64,000 nt of DNA from Massilia sp. CFBP 13721 (GTDB lineage Bacteria > Pseudomonadota > Gammaproteobacteria > Burkholderiales > Burkholderiaceae_D). Every line of letters begins with the position of its first letter. Position 1 is the stretch's first letter. The DNA lies in NCBI RefSeq assembly GCF_014842025.1, contig NZ_JACYUY010000003.1, positions 86,050 to 150,049 of the forward strand, written 5' to 3'. A model generated the notes under the pieces. The model saw only the letters and a program-made list of their open reading frames with translations. It made no database searches and was not told the DNA's origin. The position numbers and the translations under genes are program-made. Positions 29,476 through 37,447 of this stretch are shown here, piece after piece.

Positions 29476-30300
29476 CTACAAGGCGCGGATTTCTCCTTCA
29501 TGACGGCGTTCGCGCAGCTCGTCCAATGCCTGCAGACAGTAGTACTGGTACCACAGGCCGGTGAACAGGAAGATCAGCACGTAGAGCCAGGCGGACAGGA
29601 TCGCCAGGAAAGGAAACAGCGCCACCGCCAGCAGCGCGCCGCCCATCCAGGCAATCCCAGGCAAGGCGCCCAGCACGCCCGAGGCCATGCCGATGCCCAG
29701 CAGCGGCCAGCGGCGCGCGTGCATGATCTGCTTGCGCTCAGCCGCGCTGGCATGCGCGGCCAGCGCGTCGTAGCTCATCACGCGCGAGGCCACCCAGCCC
29801 CACAGCGCCGCCTGTACCACCACTGCCAGCGGCGGCACCGCATACAGGGGAATGGTGCACACCCACAGCAGCGCGAACACCAGCACGCTGGTAATGTTCA
29901 TCCAGATGCTGCCGGCGAAGCTGCCGCCCTCCTTCTGCTCGAGCTTTGGAAACTGGTTGCGGCTGACGTATTTCTCGATCGCCGGCATGGCGAAGATGCT
30001 CATGAACAGCAACGCGGAAGCGATCATCAGCGGCAACAGCAGCAGGATCGCCACCAGCGGCACCACGACCACTTTCAGCATGCCCAGGCCAAAGGTTGAC
30101 AGCCAGCTGCCGCCGCTCTGGAACCATTCGTTCTCGCGGAACACGGCGTCGAGCCAGTCGAACAGCGCCGGCCCGAAGGCCCACAGCAGGCCGCCCCAGA
30201 CCAGCAGGGACAGCAGCAGCGGCACCAGCGACAGCAGCAGCATGCGCGGCGAAAAACCGGCGCGCAGGGCACGCGCCCAGGCGGTCAGGGCGCCGTTCAC
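29476..30300 (-). CDS. EI24 domain-containing membrane protein
   Basis: Predicted 274-residue inner-membrane protein with about six hydrophobic segments, of the EI24/CysZ-like family. Recognisable parts are FSPRMLLLSLVPLLLSLLVWGG at the start, ASALLFMSIFAMPAIEKYVSRNQFP in the middle and the C-terminal AILSAWLYVLIFLFTGLWYQYYCLQALDELRERR. I chose GTG at 30300, which has GGAG upstream and starts at the family N-terminus. The frame continues up to an ATG at 30420, but a TACAAT-like -10 element on this strand lies at 30369-30374, inside that extension. Function unknown; CysZ relatives move sulfate. Confidence 0.8.
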   Translation of the reverse strand: MNGALTAWARALRAGFSPRMLLLSLVPLLLSLLVWGGLLWAFGPALFDWLDAVFRENEWFQSGGSWLSTFGLGMLKVVVVPLVAILLLLPLMIASALLFMSIFAMPAIEKYVSRNQFPKLEQKEGGSFAGSIWMNITSVLVFALLWVCTIPLYAVPPLAVVVQAALWGWVASRVMSYDALAAHASAAERKQIMHARRWPLLGIGMASGVLGALPGIAWMGGALLAVALFPFLAILSAWLYVLIFLFTGLWYQYYCLQALDELRERRHEGEIRAL

Positions 30301-30459
30301 GCCGGGCTCCGGCACGTAGTCGGGATCGAGACAGACATGGTCGTGCGGCTCCTGATGACAAAAAATGCATTGTAGACGCGATTCCGCTGGCGGGCCGCCG
30401 ATGGCGGTTTGCCGGGCCATGCACTACAATCGCCGTTCACAGATTATCGAGGGAACAAC

Positions 30460-30816
30460 ATGTCCACCACTACCACCGCTTCTGGCCTGCAATACGAAGA
30501 CACCGTCGTCGGCGAAGGCGCCGAAGCGAAAGCCGGTGCCTACGTCACCGTCCACTACACCGGCTGGCTGCGCAACGACGACGGCACCCCCGGCGCCAAG
30601 TTCGATTCCAGCAAAGACCGCAACGACCCGTTCCAGTTCCCGCTGGGCGCCGGCCATGTGATCAAGGGCTGGGACGAAGGCGTGCAGGGTATGAAAGTCG
30701 GCGGCCAGCGCCGTCTGACCATCCCTGCCAGCATCGGCTACGGCGCACGCGGCGCCGGCGGCGTGATCCCGCCGAACGCGACCCTGATCTTCGACGTCGA
30801 ACTGCTGAACGTCTAA
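30460..30816 (+). CDS. FKBP-type peptidyl-prolyl cis-trans isomerase
   Basis: 118-residue single-domain cytosolic FKBP that speeds X-Pro isomerisation during folding. The core elements are VTVHYTGWL, KFDSSKDRNDPFQFPLGAGHVIKGWDEGVQGMKVGG and IPASIGYGARGAGGVIPPNATLIFDVELL. The active-site residues of the family (Y, FDS, F, V-I, W, Y) are in place. The ATG at 30460 has GAGGGA upstream. A -10-like TACAAT lies at 30424-30429. It is divergent from the EI24 gene. Confidence 0.95.
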   Translation: MSTTTTASGLQYEDTVVGEGAEAKAGAYVTVHYTGWLRNDDGTPGAKFDSSKDRNDPFQFPLGAGHVIKGWDEGVQGMKVGGQRRLTIPASIGYGARGAGGVIPPNATLIFDVELLNV

Positions 30817-30832
30817 GTCATTGAAGTAAAGC

Positions 30833-30862
30833 CTGCCCCGCGCGCCTGGCGCCGCGGGGCAG
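30833..30862 (+). terminator. Strong stem-loop after FKBP gene
   Basis: Perfect ten-pair stem CTGCCCCGCG/CGCGGGGCAG with a ten-base loop, 16 bases after the stop. It lacks a clear U-run, so its efficiency as an intrinsic terminator is uncertain. Confidence 0.5.
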
Positions 30863-31004
30863 CGCCGCATTGAGCTTCCCCCCTGAGCATCCCCTCTAAA
30901 ATACCCCGCGAAAACGCATCCTCTCCCGTCCCCTGCGCTAAGATGGCCGCGCGCATTGCATGAACGTCAATGCCCCATCGCACAACCAGACCACAGGAGT
31001 TTTT

Positions 31005-31259
31005 ATGAGCTTGCAAGACCAGTTCACCCAGGCCCAGGCCGATTCGAAGAACCTGCCGGAACGCCCGGACAACATGACCTTGCTGAAGATCTACGCGCTG
31101 TTCAAGCAGGCATCGTCGGGCGACGCCACCGGCGAGCGTCCAGGTTTCACCGACATGGTCGGCCGCGCCAAGTTCGATGCATGGGATGGCCTAAAAGGCA
31201 CCTCGAAAGAGGACGCCATGCAGCAGTACATCGATTTGATCGAAGAACTGAAGGGCTGA
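31005..31259 (+). CDS. Acyl-CoA-binding protein
   Basis: 84-residue four-helix protein that binds medium- and long-chain acyl-CoA esters in the cytosol. The conserved pattern is clear: FTQAQADSKNLPERPDN, LLKIYALFKQASSGD, the binding segment KFDAWDGLKGTSKEDAMQQYIDLIEEL with the key Lys, Trp and Tyr. The ATG at 31005 follows CAGGAG. It stands alone on the plus strand. Confidence 0.95.
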   Translation: MSLQDQFTQAQADSKNLPERPDNMTLLKIYALFKQASSGDATGERPGFTDMVGRAKFDAWDGLKGTSKEDAMQQYIDLIEELKG

Positions 31260-31327
31260 TCAGCCTGCCGCTTTTGTGGGCCGGCGCGCAATGCGCCTAT
31301 GCCCATGACAGTTGCACCTCGCGATCC

Positions 31328-31471
31328 GTAGGGTGGACTCCCGAGTCCATGCGGTGCACCTGTTGCGATTCGGCGATCTCAAACCCAAAAGGAACATTTG
31401 CGCCAGGTTTGGTATCCGCTGTTCCAGGCTGAATAAGCACTGTACCGCGTGGACTTGGGAGTCCACCCTAC
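31328..31471. repeat. Palindromic intergenic repeat pair (copy E)
   Basis: Forward unit 31328-31354 (GTAGGGTGGACTC...GAGTCCATGCGG) and reverse unit 31445-31471 match as inverted repeats with two mismatches in 27 bases. About 90 bases lie between them, with no gene. Confidence 0.8.
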
Positions 31472-31516
31472 AATAGCGATCTTCGAACCTTATGTCCGAG
31501 TGTGGCTACCATTGCC

Positions 31517-31798
31517 TCACGCCGCCGCGAACACCCGGCGCATCTTGTCCGTCACCTTCGCCTCGATCGCCGGGCGAAACGCACTCATCAGCAATCCCAG
31601 CCTGATCTGCAGCGCGGCGCGTTGTTCTCCCAGGGTCAGCGCGCCCTCGACGCCACTGCGCTCGAAACGCAGCACATCGCCATCCCAGCGCCATTGCATG
31701 CCGAATTCGGCGGCCACCTTGTCGGCCACCTGTTGCGCCGCGGCGCGTGCCCGTTCCGGGCTCAGGTTATGTTCCTGGACGATCTGGATGTCGGCCAT
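31517..31798 (-). CDS. Polyhydroxyalkanoic acid system family protein
   Basis: 93-residue protein of the small PHA-system family (PHA granule-region proteins). It starts MADIQIVQEHNLSPERARAAAQQVADKVAAEFGMQWRW-like, with the central GDVLRFERSGVEGALTLGEQ and the C-terminal IEAKVTDKMRRVF pattern of the family. The ATG at 31798 has AAGGAA upstream; the frame is open further up but without family resemblance. Exact function is unknown; the family is linked to PHA metabolism by gene context. A PHA depolymerase gene lies 4 kb away. Divergent from the M4 protease gene. Confidence 0.85.
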   Translation of the reverse strand: MADIQIVQEHNLSPERARAAAQQVADKVAAEFGMQWRWDGDVLRFERSGVEGALTLGEQRAALQIRLGLLMSAFRPAIEAKVTDKMRRVFAAA

Positions 31799-31969
31799 CT
31801 GATTCCTTTCTTCAACAAAATCTGCAAGACAATCCGCCATGATGCCAGTTGCATCGACGGGATGCCAGTCCGCTATGCAATTGATCCTTGTCAAAACCGC
31901 TTCCGTGGGGGGCGCGAGTATCGGCTGATGTATCTCAATCGCCGACTCAATCACCCCAGGGATCACGCC

Positions 31970-33523
31970 ATGGAACAACAACGCGCACTGCTGCCCGACG
32001 ACCCGATTCCCCTCCAACGCGACCAGCCTCCGGTCGCCTTTATCCCGACCCCGAGCGCCGCCTACCGCCAGCACCGCAAGGCGGCCCAGCTGCTCGACCA
32101 GCCCGGCGCCCCGCGCGCGGTGGAAAAGCCACCTGCATCAAGCGTGCCGCTGCCGTATGCCTTCGGTGCACGCGTGCTGATGTGGAAGCAGGACCCCTCG
32201 GTGCTCGACATGGGCACCCGCAAGGCCTTCCTGCCGGGCGTGGTGCTGGCCGGTCCGCGCGACGCCCGCATCGCCTCGGGCGACCCCGGCATCAGCCCGG
32301 TCGAGCCGAATGCCTTCGGCGACTTCGTCACCATGCCCGACACGCCGCAATTCGACGCCGTCCATACCTTTGCCGTGGTGCGCCAGACGCTGACCATGTA
32401 CCAGCGTTCGCTGTCGTCGGCTGGCGCCGAGATGCCGCTGCCCTGGCAATGGAACAGCAGCATCGACACGGCGCCGCTGCAGATCTTCCCCTACGGCTTG
32501 CCGAACGTGATGAACGCCTTTTACAGCCGCACCCAGAACTGCCTGAAATTCGGCGACTTCGTGCCTTCCGGGCAAAAGGACCGGGTATTCACCTGCCGCT
32601 CCTTCGACATCGTCGCCCACGAAACCGGGCACGCCGTGCTCGATGGCTTGAAACCACACTGGCTGCTGGCCGACGCGCCGCCGCAGACGGGCGGCCTGCA
32701 CGAAGCCTTTGGCGACCTGACCGCGATCTTCCTGGCGCTGTCGCAGCTCGACCAGTGCGAGGCGGTGGTGGCCCAGACCAAGGCGCGCCTGCACGACAAG
32801 ACCTTCCTGGCCGACATCGCCGAACAGTTCGGCCTGGCGCTGGGCGGCACTACGGGTTTGAGGAATGCCGACAACGACCTGACCCTGTCGCAGGCCGGCA
32901 CCCAGGTGCATGCGATTTCCCAGGTGTTTACGGGCGGCGTCTACGACATCCTGGCCGACATTTTTGACCTCGAACGCAATCCCGCCTTCGAGGACGATGC
33001 CGCCGTGCTGCACCGAGTCGCCGCCTGGCTGCGCGGGCTGGTGCTGCGTGCGCTGGTGGCCGCGCCCGAGATCGCCGCCACCTATGCCGACGTCGTCAAC
33101 GAAATGCTGCGCCTGGCCGTGGAGGACGGCAAGCCGGCGCCCTACATCGAGGCGATCCGGCACCAGTTCACGATCCGCGAAGTCGTGGGCGCGGAGGTGG
33201 CCGAGACCACGCCCGTTCCCGCTCCCGCCCCAGTCGCGACGGCGAGTGCCACCGCACCCTGCACCTTCAAGCGCCTCAGTGCCGTCGTCTGCGACGCGCC
33301 CGGCGCCCAGCAGGACCGGCGCGCTTGCTGCGGCACCATGAACCTGGCCGAGTACTACAACATCGAACGCGTGCTCGACGCCGAAGCGCAGGCGCTGGCG
33401 CGCTGGTGCGCCGAGCGCGGGCGCAACGGCCCGGCCGGCGAGGAACTGCCGGTCGAGGCGCCGCCGTCCGGCGACCAGACCGGGGCGGCGGCGGCGATCG
33501 AGGCCGTGGCGGCAGCGTCGTGA
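31970..33523 (+). CDS. M4 family (thermolysin/protealysin-like) metallopeptidase
   Basis: 517-residue zinc peptidase homologue. The zinc site is IVAHETGHAVLDG (His217, Glu218, His221) and the third ligand is Glu245 in GGLHEAFGD. The gap between His221 and Glu245 is about four residues longer than in thermolysin. There is no signal peptide and no long FTP/PepSY propeptide, so the enzyme may stay in the cytoplasm or leave by another route. The C-terminal part has a cysteine cluster (CTFKRLSAVVC...RACCGT). ATG at 31970 has AGGGA upstream. Its TGA overlaps the GTG of the emfourin-like gene, a pairing known for protealysin-like proteases and their inhibitors. Confidence 0.85.
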   Translation: MEQQRALLPDDPIPLQRDQPPVAFIPTPSAAYRQHRKAAQLLDQPGAPRAVEKPPASSVPLPYAFGARVLMWKQDPSVLDMGTRKAFLPGVVLAGPRDARIASGDPGISPVEPNAFGDFVTMPDTPQFDAVHTFAVVRQTLTMYQRSLSSAGAEMPLPWQWNSSIDTAPLQIFPYGLPNVMNAFYSRTQNCLKFGDFVPSGQKDRVFTCRSFDIVAHETGHAVLDGLKPHWLLADAPPQTGGLHEAFGDLTAIFLALSQLDQCEAVVAQTKARLHDKTFLADIAEQFGLALGGTTGLRNADNDLTLSQAGTQVHAISQVFTGGVYDILADIFDLERNPAFEDDAAVLHRVAAWLRGLVLRALVAAPEIAATYADVVNEMLRLAVEDGKPAPYIEAIRHQFTIREVVGAEVAETTPVPAPAPVATASATAPCTFKRLSAVVCDAPGAQQDRRACCGTMNLAEYYNIERVLDAEAQALARWCAERGRNGPAGEELPVEAPPSGDQTGAAAAIEAVAAAS

Positions 33524-33801
33524 AGATCCGCGCGAAAATGGCCGGCGGTTTCGCCGGCATCGAACGCTGCGTCGAACTCGACACGGCCTGCCGCCCCGAC
33601 GGGCCGGCCCTCGAGGCGCTGGTGCGGCAAGCCGATTTCTCCGGCCCCGGCCCGAAGCACGCCGTCGGCGCCGATTTGCCGCGCTGGGAAATCACGGTCG
33701 AGGATGGCGAACGCTGTCAGTCGGTGCTGGTGATCGAGGACGGTTCTTTCGACGAGACCGGTTGGCCGGCGTTGTTGGCGCATTTGCGGGCGTTGGGTTA
33801 G
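33520..33801 (+). CDS. Emfourin-like protealysin inhibitor family protein
   Basis: 93-residue protein that fits the emfourin (M4 inhibitor) family. It begins KIRAKMAGGFAGIERCVELD with the GGFAG motif at residues 9-13, then ALEALVRQADF and a C-terminal WEITVEDGERCQSVLVIEDGSF-like sheet. Emfourin from Serratia binds and inhibits protealysin and is encoded next to it. Here the GTG start at 33520 overlaps the protease stop codon (GTGA), so the two should be made together. The identification rests on motif pattern and context. Confidence 0.82.
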   Translation: MKIRAKMAGGFAGIERCVELDTACRPDGPALEALVRQADFSGPGPKHAVGADLPRWEITVEDGERCQSVLVIEDGSFDETGWPALLAHLRALG

Positions 33802-33976
33802 ACAGGCGGGCGCGGTTCCGGTTGCGTGCGCGGCCCGCGCCCCATTTGCTTATATATTTTGTGTCTAAGCCTAATTTGTCGGAAAAGGCGAATTGCCCTA
33901 AAATACAGTGCTTTGCCATGTTGGCGGCCCCACCCTGCGCTGACGGCCGCGGCACCCCACCATAGATAGGACTGTT

Positions 33977-34300
33977 ATGACCCACGTTGTCACCGAATCG
34001 TGCATCAGCTGTCGTTATACCGACTGCGTCGATGTATGCCCGGTCGATTGTTTCCGGGAAGGCCCGAATTTCCTCGCGATTGACCCTGACGAGTGCATCG
34101 ACTGCGCAGTGTGCGTGGCCGAATGCCCGGTGAACGCGATCTATGCAGAGGAAGACGTGCCGGGCGATCAGCAGCAATTCATTAAGATCAACGCCGATTT
34201 GTCGCGCAACTGGCCGTCGATCACCAAGACCAAGCCGGCCCTGCCCGAGGCGGAAGAGTGGAAAGACGTCAAGAACAAGCTGGAACAGCTGGTCCGCTAA
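33977..34300 (+). CDS. fdxA: Ferredoxin FdxA (3Fe-4S/4Fe-4S)
   Basis: 107-residue soluble electron carrier with two cluster motifs. The N-terminal CISCRYTDCVDVCPVDCF has the altered spacing of a seven-iron ferredoxin, and CIDCAVCVAECPVNAI holds the 4Fe-4S cluster. The C-terminal extension (INADLSRNWPSITKTKPALPEAEEW) is typical of FdxA of proteobacteria. ATG at 33977 is preceded by a weak TAGGA. The next gene encodes a ferredoxin-NADP reductase, a likely partner. Confidence 0.96.
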   Translation: MTHVVTESCISCRYTDCVDVCPVDCFREGPNFLAIDPDECIDCAVCVAECPVNAIYAEEDVPGDQQQFIKINADLSRNWPSITKTKPALPEAEEWKDVKNKLEQLVR

Positions 34301-34442
34301 GCCGTTCTCCCATCGCTTGCTGGCGCCGGATTTAGCGGCCGTCAGCAAGCGCGCGTCATCCATGGCACACTAGCGGCCATCGCAAGCGGGCATGCAGCAA
34401 CAGCCGGCGCGCTCCATTCAAAAATCAACAGGATCATTGCGC

Positions 34443-35540
34443 ATGACTATCAATGCCACCCACGATGCGGGCAGCATCGCCCCTAACAGTTCGTTCGCCG
34501 GCGCCATCGACGCCGATGCCGTCATCATCGGCGCAGGTCCCGTCGGCCTGTTCCAGGTCTTCGAACTCGGCCTGCTCGAGATCAAGGCCCACGTCATCGA
34601 TTCGCTCGCTGCCGTCGGCGGCCAGTGCGTCGAGCTGTACCCGGACAAGCCGATCTACGACATTCCTGCCGTGCCCGTGTGCACCGGCCAGGAACTGACC
34701 GACAACCTGCTCAAGCAGATCGAGCCGTTCGAGCCGACCTTCCACCTGGGCCAGGAAGTGACCACCGTGCAGCGCCGCGAAGACGGCCGCTTCAATGTCG
34801 AAACCTCGGCCGGTACCCGCTTCATCACCAAGACCATATTCATCGCCGCCGGCGTCGGTTCGTTCCAGGCGCGCACGATCAAGGTCGACGGCATCGAGAA
34901 GTTCGAAGGCAGCCAGCTGCACTACCGCGTCAAGGACCCTTCGCTGTTCGAAGGCAAGAACCTGGTCATCTGCGGCGGCGGCGACTCCGCGCTGGACTGG
35001 GCGCTGAACTTCGTCGGCAAGGCCGAATCGGTCGTGCTGCTGCACCGCCGCGAAGACTTCCGCGCGGCCCCGGCCTCGGTGGCCAAGATGAAGGCGCTGT
35101 GCGACGAATACGAGATGCAGCTGATCACCGGCCAGGTCACCGGCTTCGACGAAACCGACGGTAAATTGACCGAAGTGAAAGTCACCGGCGCCGACGGCGT
35201 CACCCGCCGCGTCCCGCTCGACATGCTGATGGTCTTCTTCGGCCTGTCGCCGAAGCTGGGTCCGATCGCCGAGTGGGGTCTCGACATCGAGCGGCGCCAG
35301 CTGAAAGTGGTCGACACCGAAAAGTTCGAAACCAACGTGCCGGGCATCTTCGCCGTGGGCGACATCAACACCTACCCGGGCAAGAAGAAGCTGATCCTGT
35401 CGGGCTTCCACGAAGCGGCCCTGGCTGCCTTCGGCGCGGCGCCCTACATCTTCCCCGACAAGAAGATCCACATGCAGTACACGACGACCTCGCCGAAGCT
35501 GCACAAGATTCTCGGCGTCGAGACCCCGGTTTTCGACTGA
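34443..35540 (+). CDS. Ferredoxin--NADP(+) reductase, thioredoxin-reductase-like type
   Basis: 365-residue flavoenzyme of the TrxR-like FNR class. The FAD motif is [21 protein letters not shown], followed by [20 protein letters not shown]. The NADPH motif is [15 protein letters not shown], and the C-terminal FAD motif is [29 protein letters not shown]. The CxxC of true thioredoxin reductases is absent, which supports the FNR assignment. ATG at 34443 follows AGGATCATTGCGC. FdxA encoded upstream is the probable redox partner. A terminator follows. Confidence 0.93.
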   Translation: MTINATHDAGSIAPNSSFAGAIDADAVIIGAGPVGLFQVFELGLLEIKAHVIDSLAAVGGQCVELYPDKPIYDIPAVPVCTGQELTDNLLKQIEPFEPTFHLGQEVTTVQRREDGRFNVETSAGTRFITKTIFIAAGVGSFQARTIKVDGIEKFEGSQLHYRVKDPSLFEGKNLVICGGGDSALDWALNFVGKAESVVLLHRREDFRAAPASVAKMKALCDEYEMQLITGQVTGFDETDGKLTEVKVTGADGVTRRVPLDMLMVFFGLSPKLGPIAEWGLDIERRQLKVVDTEKFETNVPGIFAVGDINTYPGKKKLILSGFHEAALAAFGAAPYIFPDKKIHMQYTTTSPKLHKILGVETPVFD

Positions 35541-35842
35541 TGACGCATCGATAAGCACGGTCGTTCTGTTACACGGAAACCACAATGCCCCGGCTAGCCG
35601 GGGCATTTTCTTTTATGTGTGCCGCATCACCGACGGCCTATCGAAATCGGGTGTATAACCGGGTAAAGCGTGGGGCGAATATGCTTGTGACGAAATCGGA
35701 TATTTCCACCAGTCAAGCAAGTTATCCTATAATTGATTGATGAATTTTCGCGCATCGGCATGGACGCCCACACGGCAACCATGACAGGCGCACGGGTCCG
35801 GACTATACGCCCGGGCAACACGCACCACACGAAGGAATTACT
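35541..35842. other. Intergenic region before phaZ
   Basis: 302 bases without a gene. It holds the terminator of the reductase gene at its left end and a TATAAT -10-like element at 35728-35733, 110 bases before the depolymerase start. Confidence 0.55.
35584..35612 (+). terminator. Intrinsic terminator after ferredoxin reductase gene
   Basis: Stem AATGCCCCGGC/GCCGGGGCATT with a very short loop, followed by TTCTTTT, 44 bases after the stop. Confidence 0.85.
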
Positions 35843-37078
35843 ATGCTTTATCAACTGCATGAGATGCAACGCTCCTTCCTGACCCCGCTGATGCAATGGG
35901 CGGATGCGTCCTCGAAGCTGTTCTCCAATCCGGTGTCCCCGTTCGCCCACACCCCGTTCTCGCAGCGTATCGCCGCGGGCTACGAGCTGATGTACCGGCT
36001 CGGCAAGGATTACGAAAAGCCGGCCTTTGGCATCGACACGGTCACGATCAAGGGCGAGGCGGTCGCCATCCGCGAACACGCGTTCGTCACGAAACCGTTC
36101 TGCAAGCTGGTGCATTTCAAGAAAGACCTGTCCGACGCCGCCTTCGCCGCACTGGCGCAGCCGACCGTCCTGCTGGTCGCCCCGCTGTCGGGCCATCATT
36201 CGACGCTGCTGCGCGATACCGTGCGCGCCCTGCTGCCCGACCATGACGTCTTCATCACCGACTGGATCGACGCGCGCATGGTGCCGCTGTCCGACGGCCC
36301 GTTCCACCTGGACGATTACATCTATTACGTGCAGGATTTTATTCGCGCCCTCGGCCCGGACGTGCACGTCATTTCCGTCTGCCAGCCGACTGTGCCGGTG
36401 CTGGCCGCGATCTCGCTGATGGCCAGCGACAACGATCCGAAGCTGCCGAAAACGATGACGATGATGGGCGGCCCGATCGACCCGCGCAAGTCGCCGACCG
36501 CCGTCAACGACCTGGCCACCGAAAAGCCGTTCTCCTGGTTCGAGAACACCGTGATCTACGCGGTGCCGGGCAATTATCCGGGCTACGGACGCAAGGTGTA
36601 TCCGGGCTTCCTGCAGCATGCTGGCTTCATCGCCATGAACCCGGGCCGCCACGCTCAGTCGCACCGCGAGTTCTACCAGCACCTGATGCGCGGCGACGAC
36701 GAATCGGCGGAAAGCCATCGCCAGTTCTACGACGAATACAATGCCGTGCTCGACATGCCGGCCGAGTACTACCTCGACACCATCAAGACCGTGTTCCAGG
36801 AATTCCGCCTGCCCAAGGGCACCTGGGAAGTCGGCGGCAAGCTGGTGCGTCCGCAGGACATCAAGACGGTCGCCCTGCTCACCATCGAAGGCGAACTCGA
36901 CGACATCTCCGGCGCCGGCCAGACCCAGGCTGCGCACGAGCTGTGCAGCAATATCCCGGACAACATGAAGCGCGACTACGTGGCGCCGAAGGCCGGCCAC
37001 TACGGCATCTTTTCGGGCCGCCGCTGGCGCGAGACGATCTGTCCGAAGCTGGGCGAATTCATCCGCGAATTCAACTGA
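35843..37078 (+). CDS. phaZ: Intracellular polyhydroxyalkanoate depolymerase
   Basis: 411-residue cytosolic enzyme that mobilises native PHB granules. It follows the Ralstonia PhaZ1 type: MLYQLHEMQRSFLTPLMQWADA at the start, LLVAPLSGHHSTLLRDTVRALLPDHDVFITDWIDARMVPL, and the nucleophile region VISVCQPTVPVLA where Cys180 replaces the serine of a lipase box. GELDDISGAGQTQAAHELC and GHYGIFSGRRWR hold the Asp and His region. ATG at 35843 has AAGGA upstream. It stands alone and has its own terminator. Confidence 0.95.
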   Translation: MLYQLHEMQRSFLTPLMQWADASSKLFSNPVSPFAHTPFSQRIAAGYELMYRLGKDYEKPAFGIDTVTIKGEAVAIREHAFVTKPFCKLVHFKKDLSDAAFAALAQPTVLLVAPLSGHHSTLLRDTVRALLPDHDVFITDWIDARMVPLSDGPFHLDDYIYYVQDFIRALGPDVHVISVCQPTVPVLAAISLMASDNDPKLPKTMTMMGGPIDPRKSPTAVNDLATEKPFSWFENTVIYAVPGNYPGYGRKVYPGFLQHAGFIAMNPGRHAQSHREFYQHLMRGDDESAESHRQFYDEYNAVLDMPAEYYLDTIKTVFQEFRLPKGTWEVGGKLVRPQDIKTVALLTIEGELDDISGAGQTQAAHELCSNIPDNMKRDYVAPKAGHYGIFSGRRWRETICPKLGEFIREFN

Positions 37079-37099
37079 CCTGTCGGTCCAAGATTCAAA

Positions 37100-37129
37100 A
37101 AATGCCGCAGCGAAGCGGCATTTTTTTTG
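37100..37129 (+). terminator. Intrinsic terminator after phaZ
   Basis: Stem ATGCCGC/GCGGCAT with a six-base loop, preceded by A-rich sequence and followed by eight T, 24 bases after the stop. Confidence 0.92.
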
Positions 37130-37447
37130 CATGCGTTAGCATAAAGTCCTGACGCCAAGCAAGACGTTGTCTTTACACAACGATTAGTGTCCCGGCACCA
37201 CCTCAAAATTACATATTTTTGCGTCCACGGAAATCGTATAGCGCCCGTACCTACGCTCGCTATTGAAAATGGTGCCGCACCGGGTCGGGTGTTCTGAAAA
37301 CAAAACTATCCAAAAAGCACAAATTTCCCTTCGTCATTTTTAAAAACCTGTACATACTTTTCTTCGGCGCCTTGCATAGACGACCGGGTCGAGACCACCC
37401 GGAGCGCCGGAAGCTCTTCAACACAATATTGATAACGAAGGTAGAGA
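37130..37447. promoter_or_regulatory. Intergenic region with TGTACATAC motif upstream of TonB receptor
   Basis: 318 bases without a gene. TAAAAACCTGTACATACTTT lies at 37341-37360, about 95 bases before the receptor start. The stretch resembles TAAAAACCAGTATGTACATA near 9821-9840, upstream of another TonB receptor. Promoter hexamers are not clear. Confidence 0.4.

Noticed and set aside
30960..31004. Upstream ATG for the acyl-CoA-binding protein
   Set aside because: It has no ribosome site, and the extension does not belong to the family; the ATG at 31005 follows CAGGAG.
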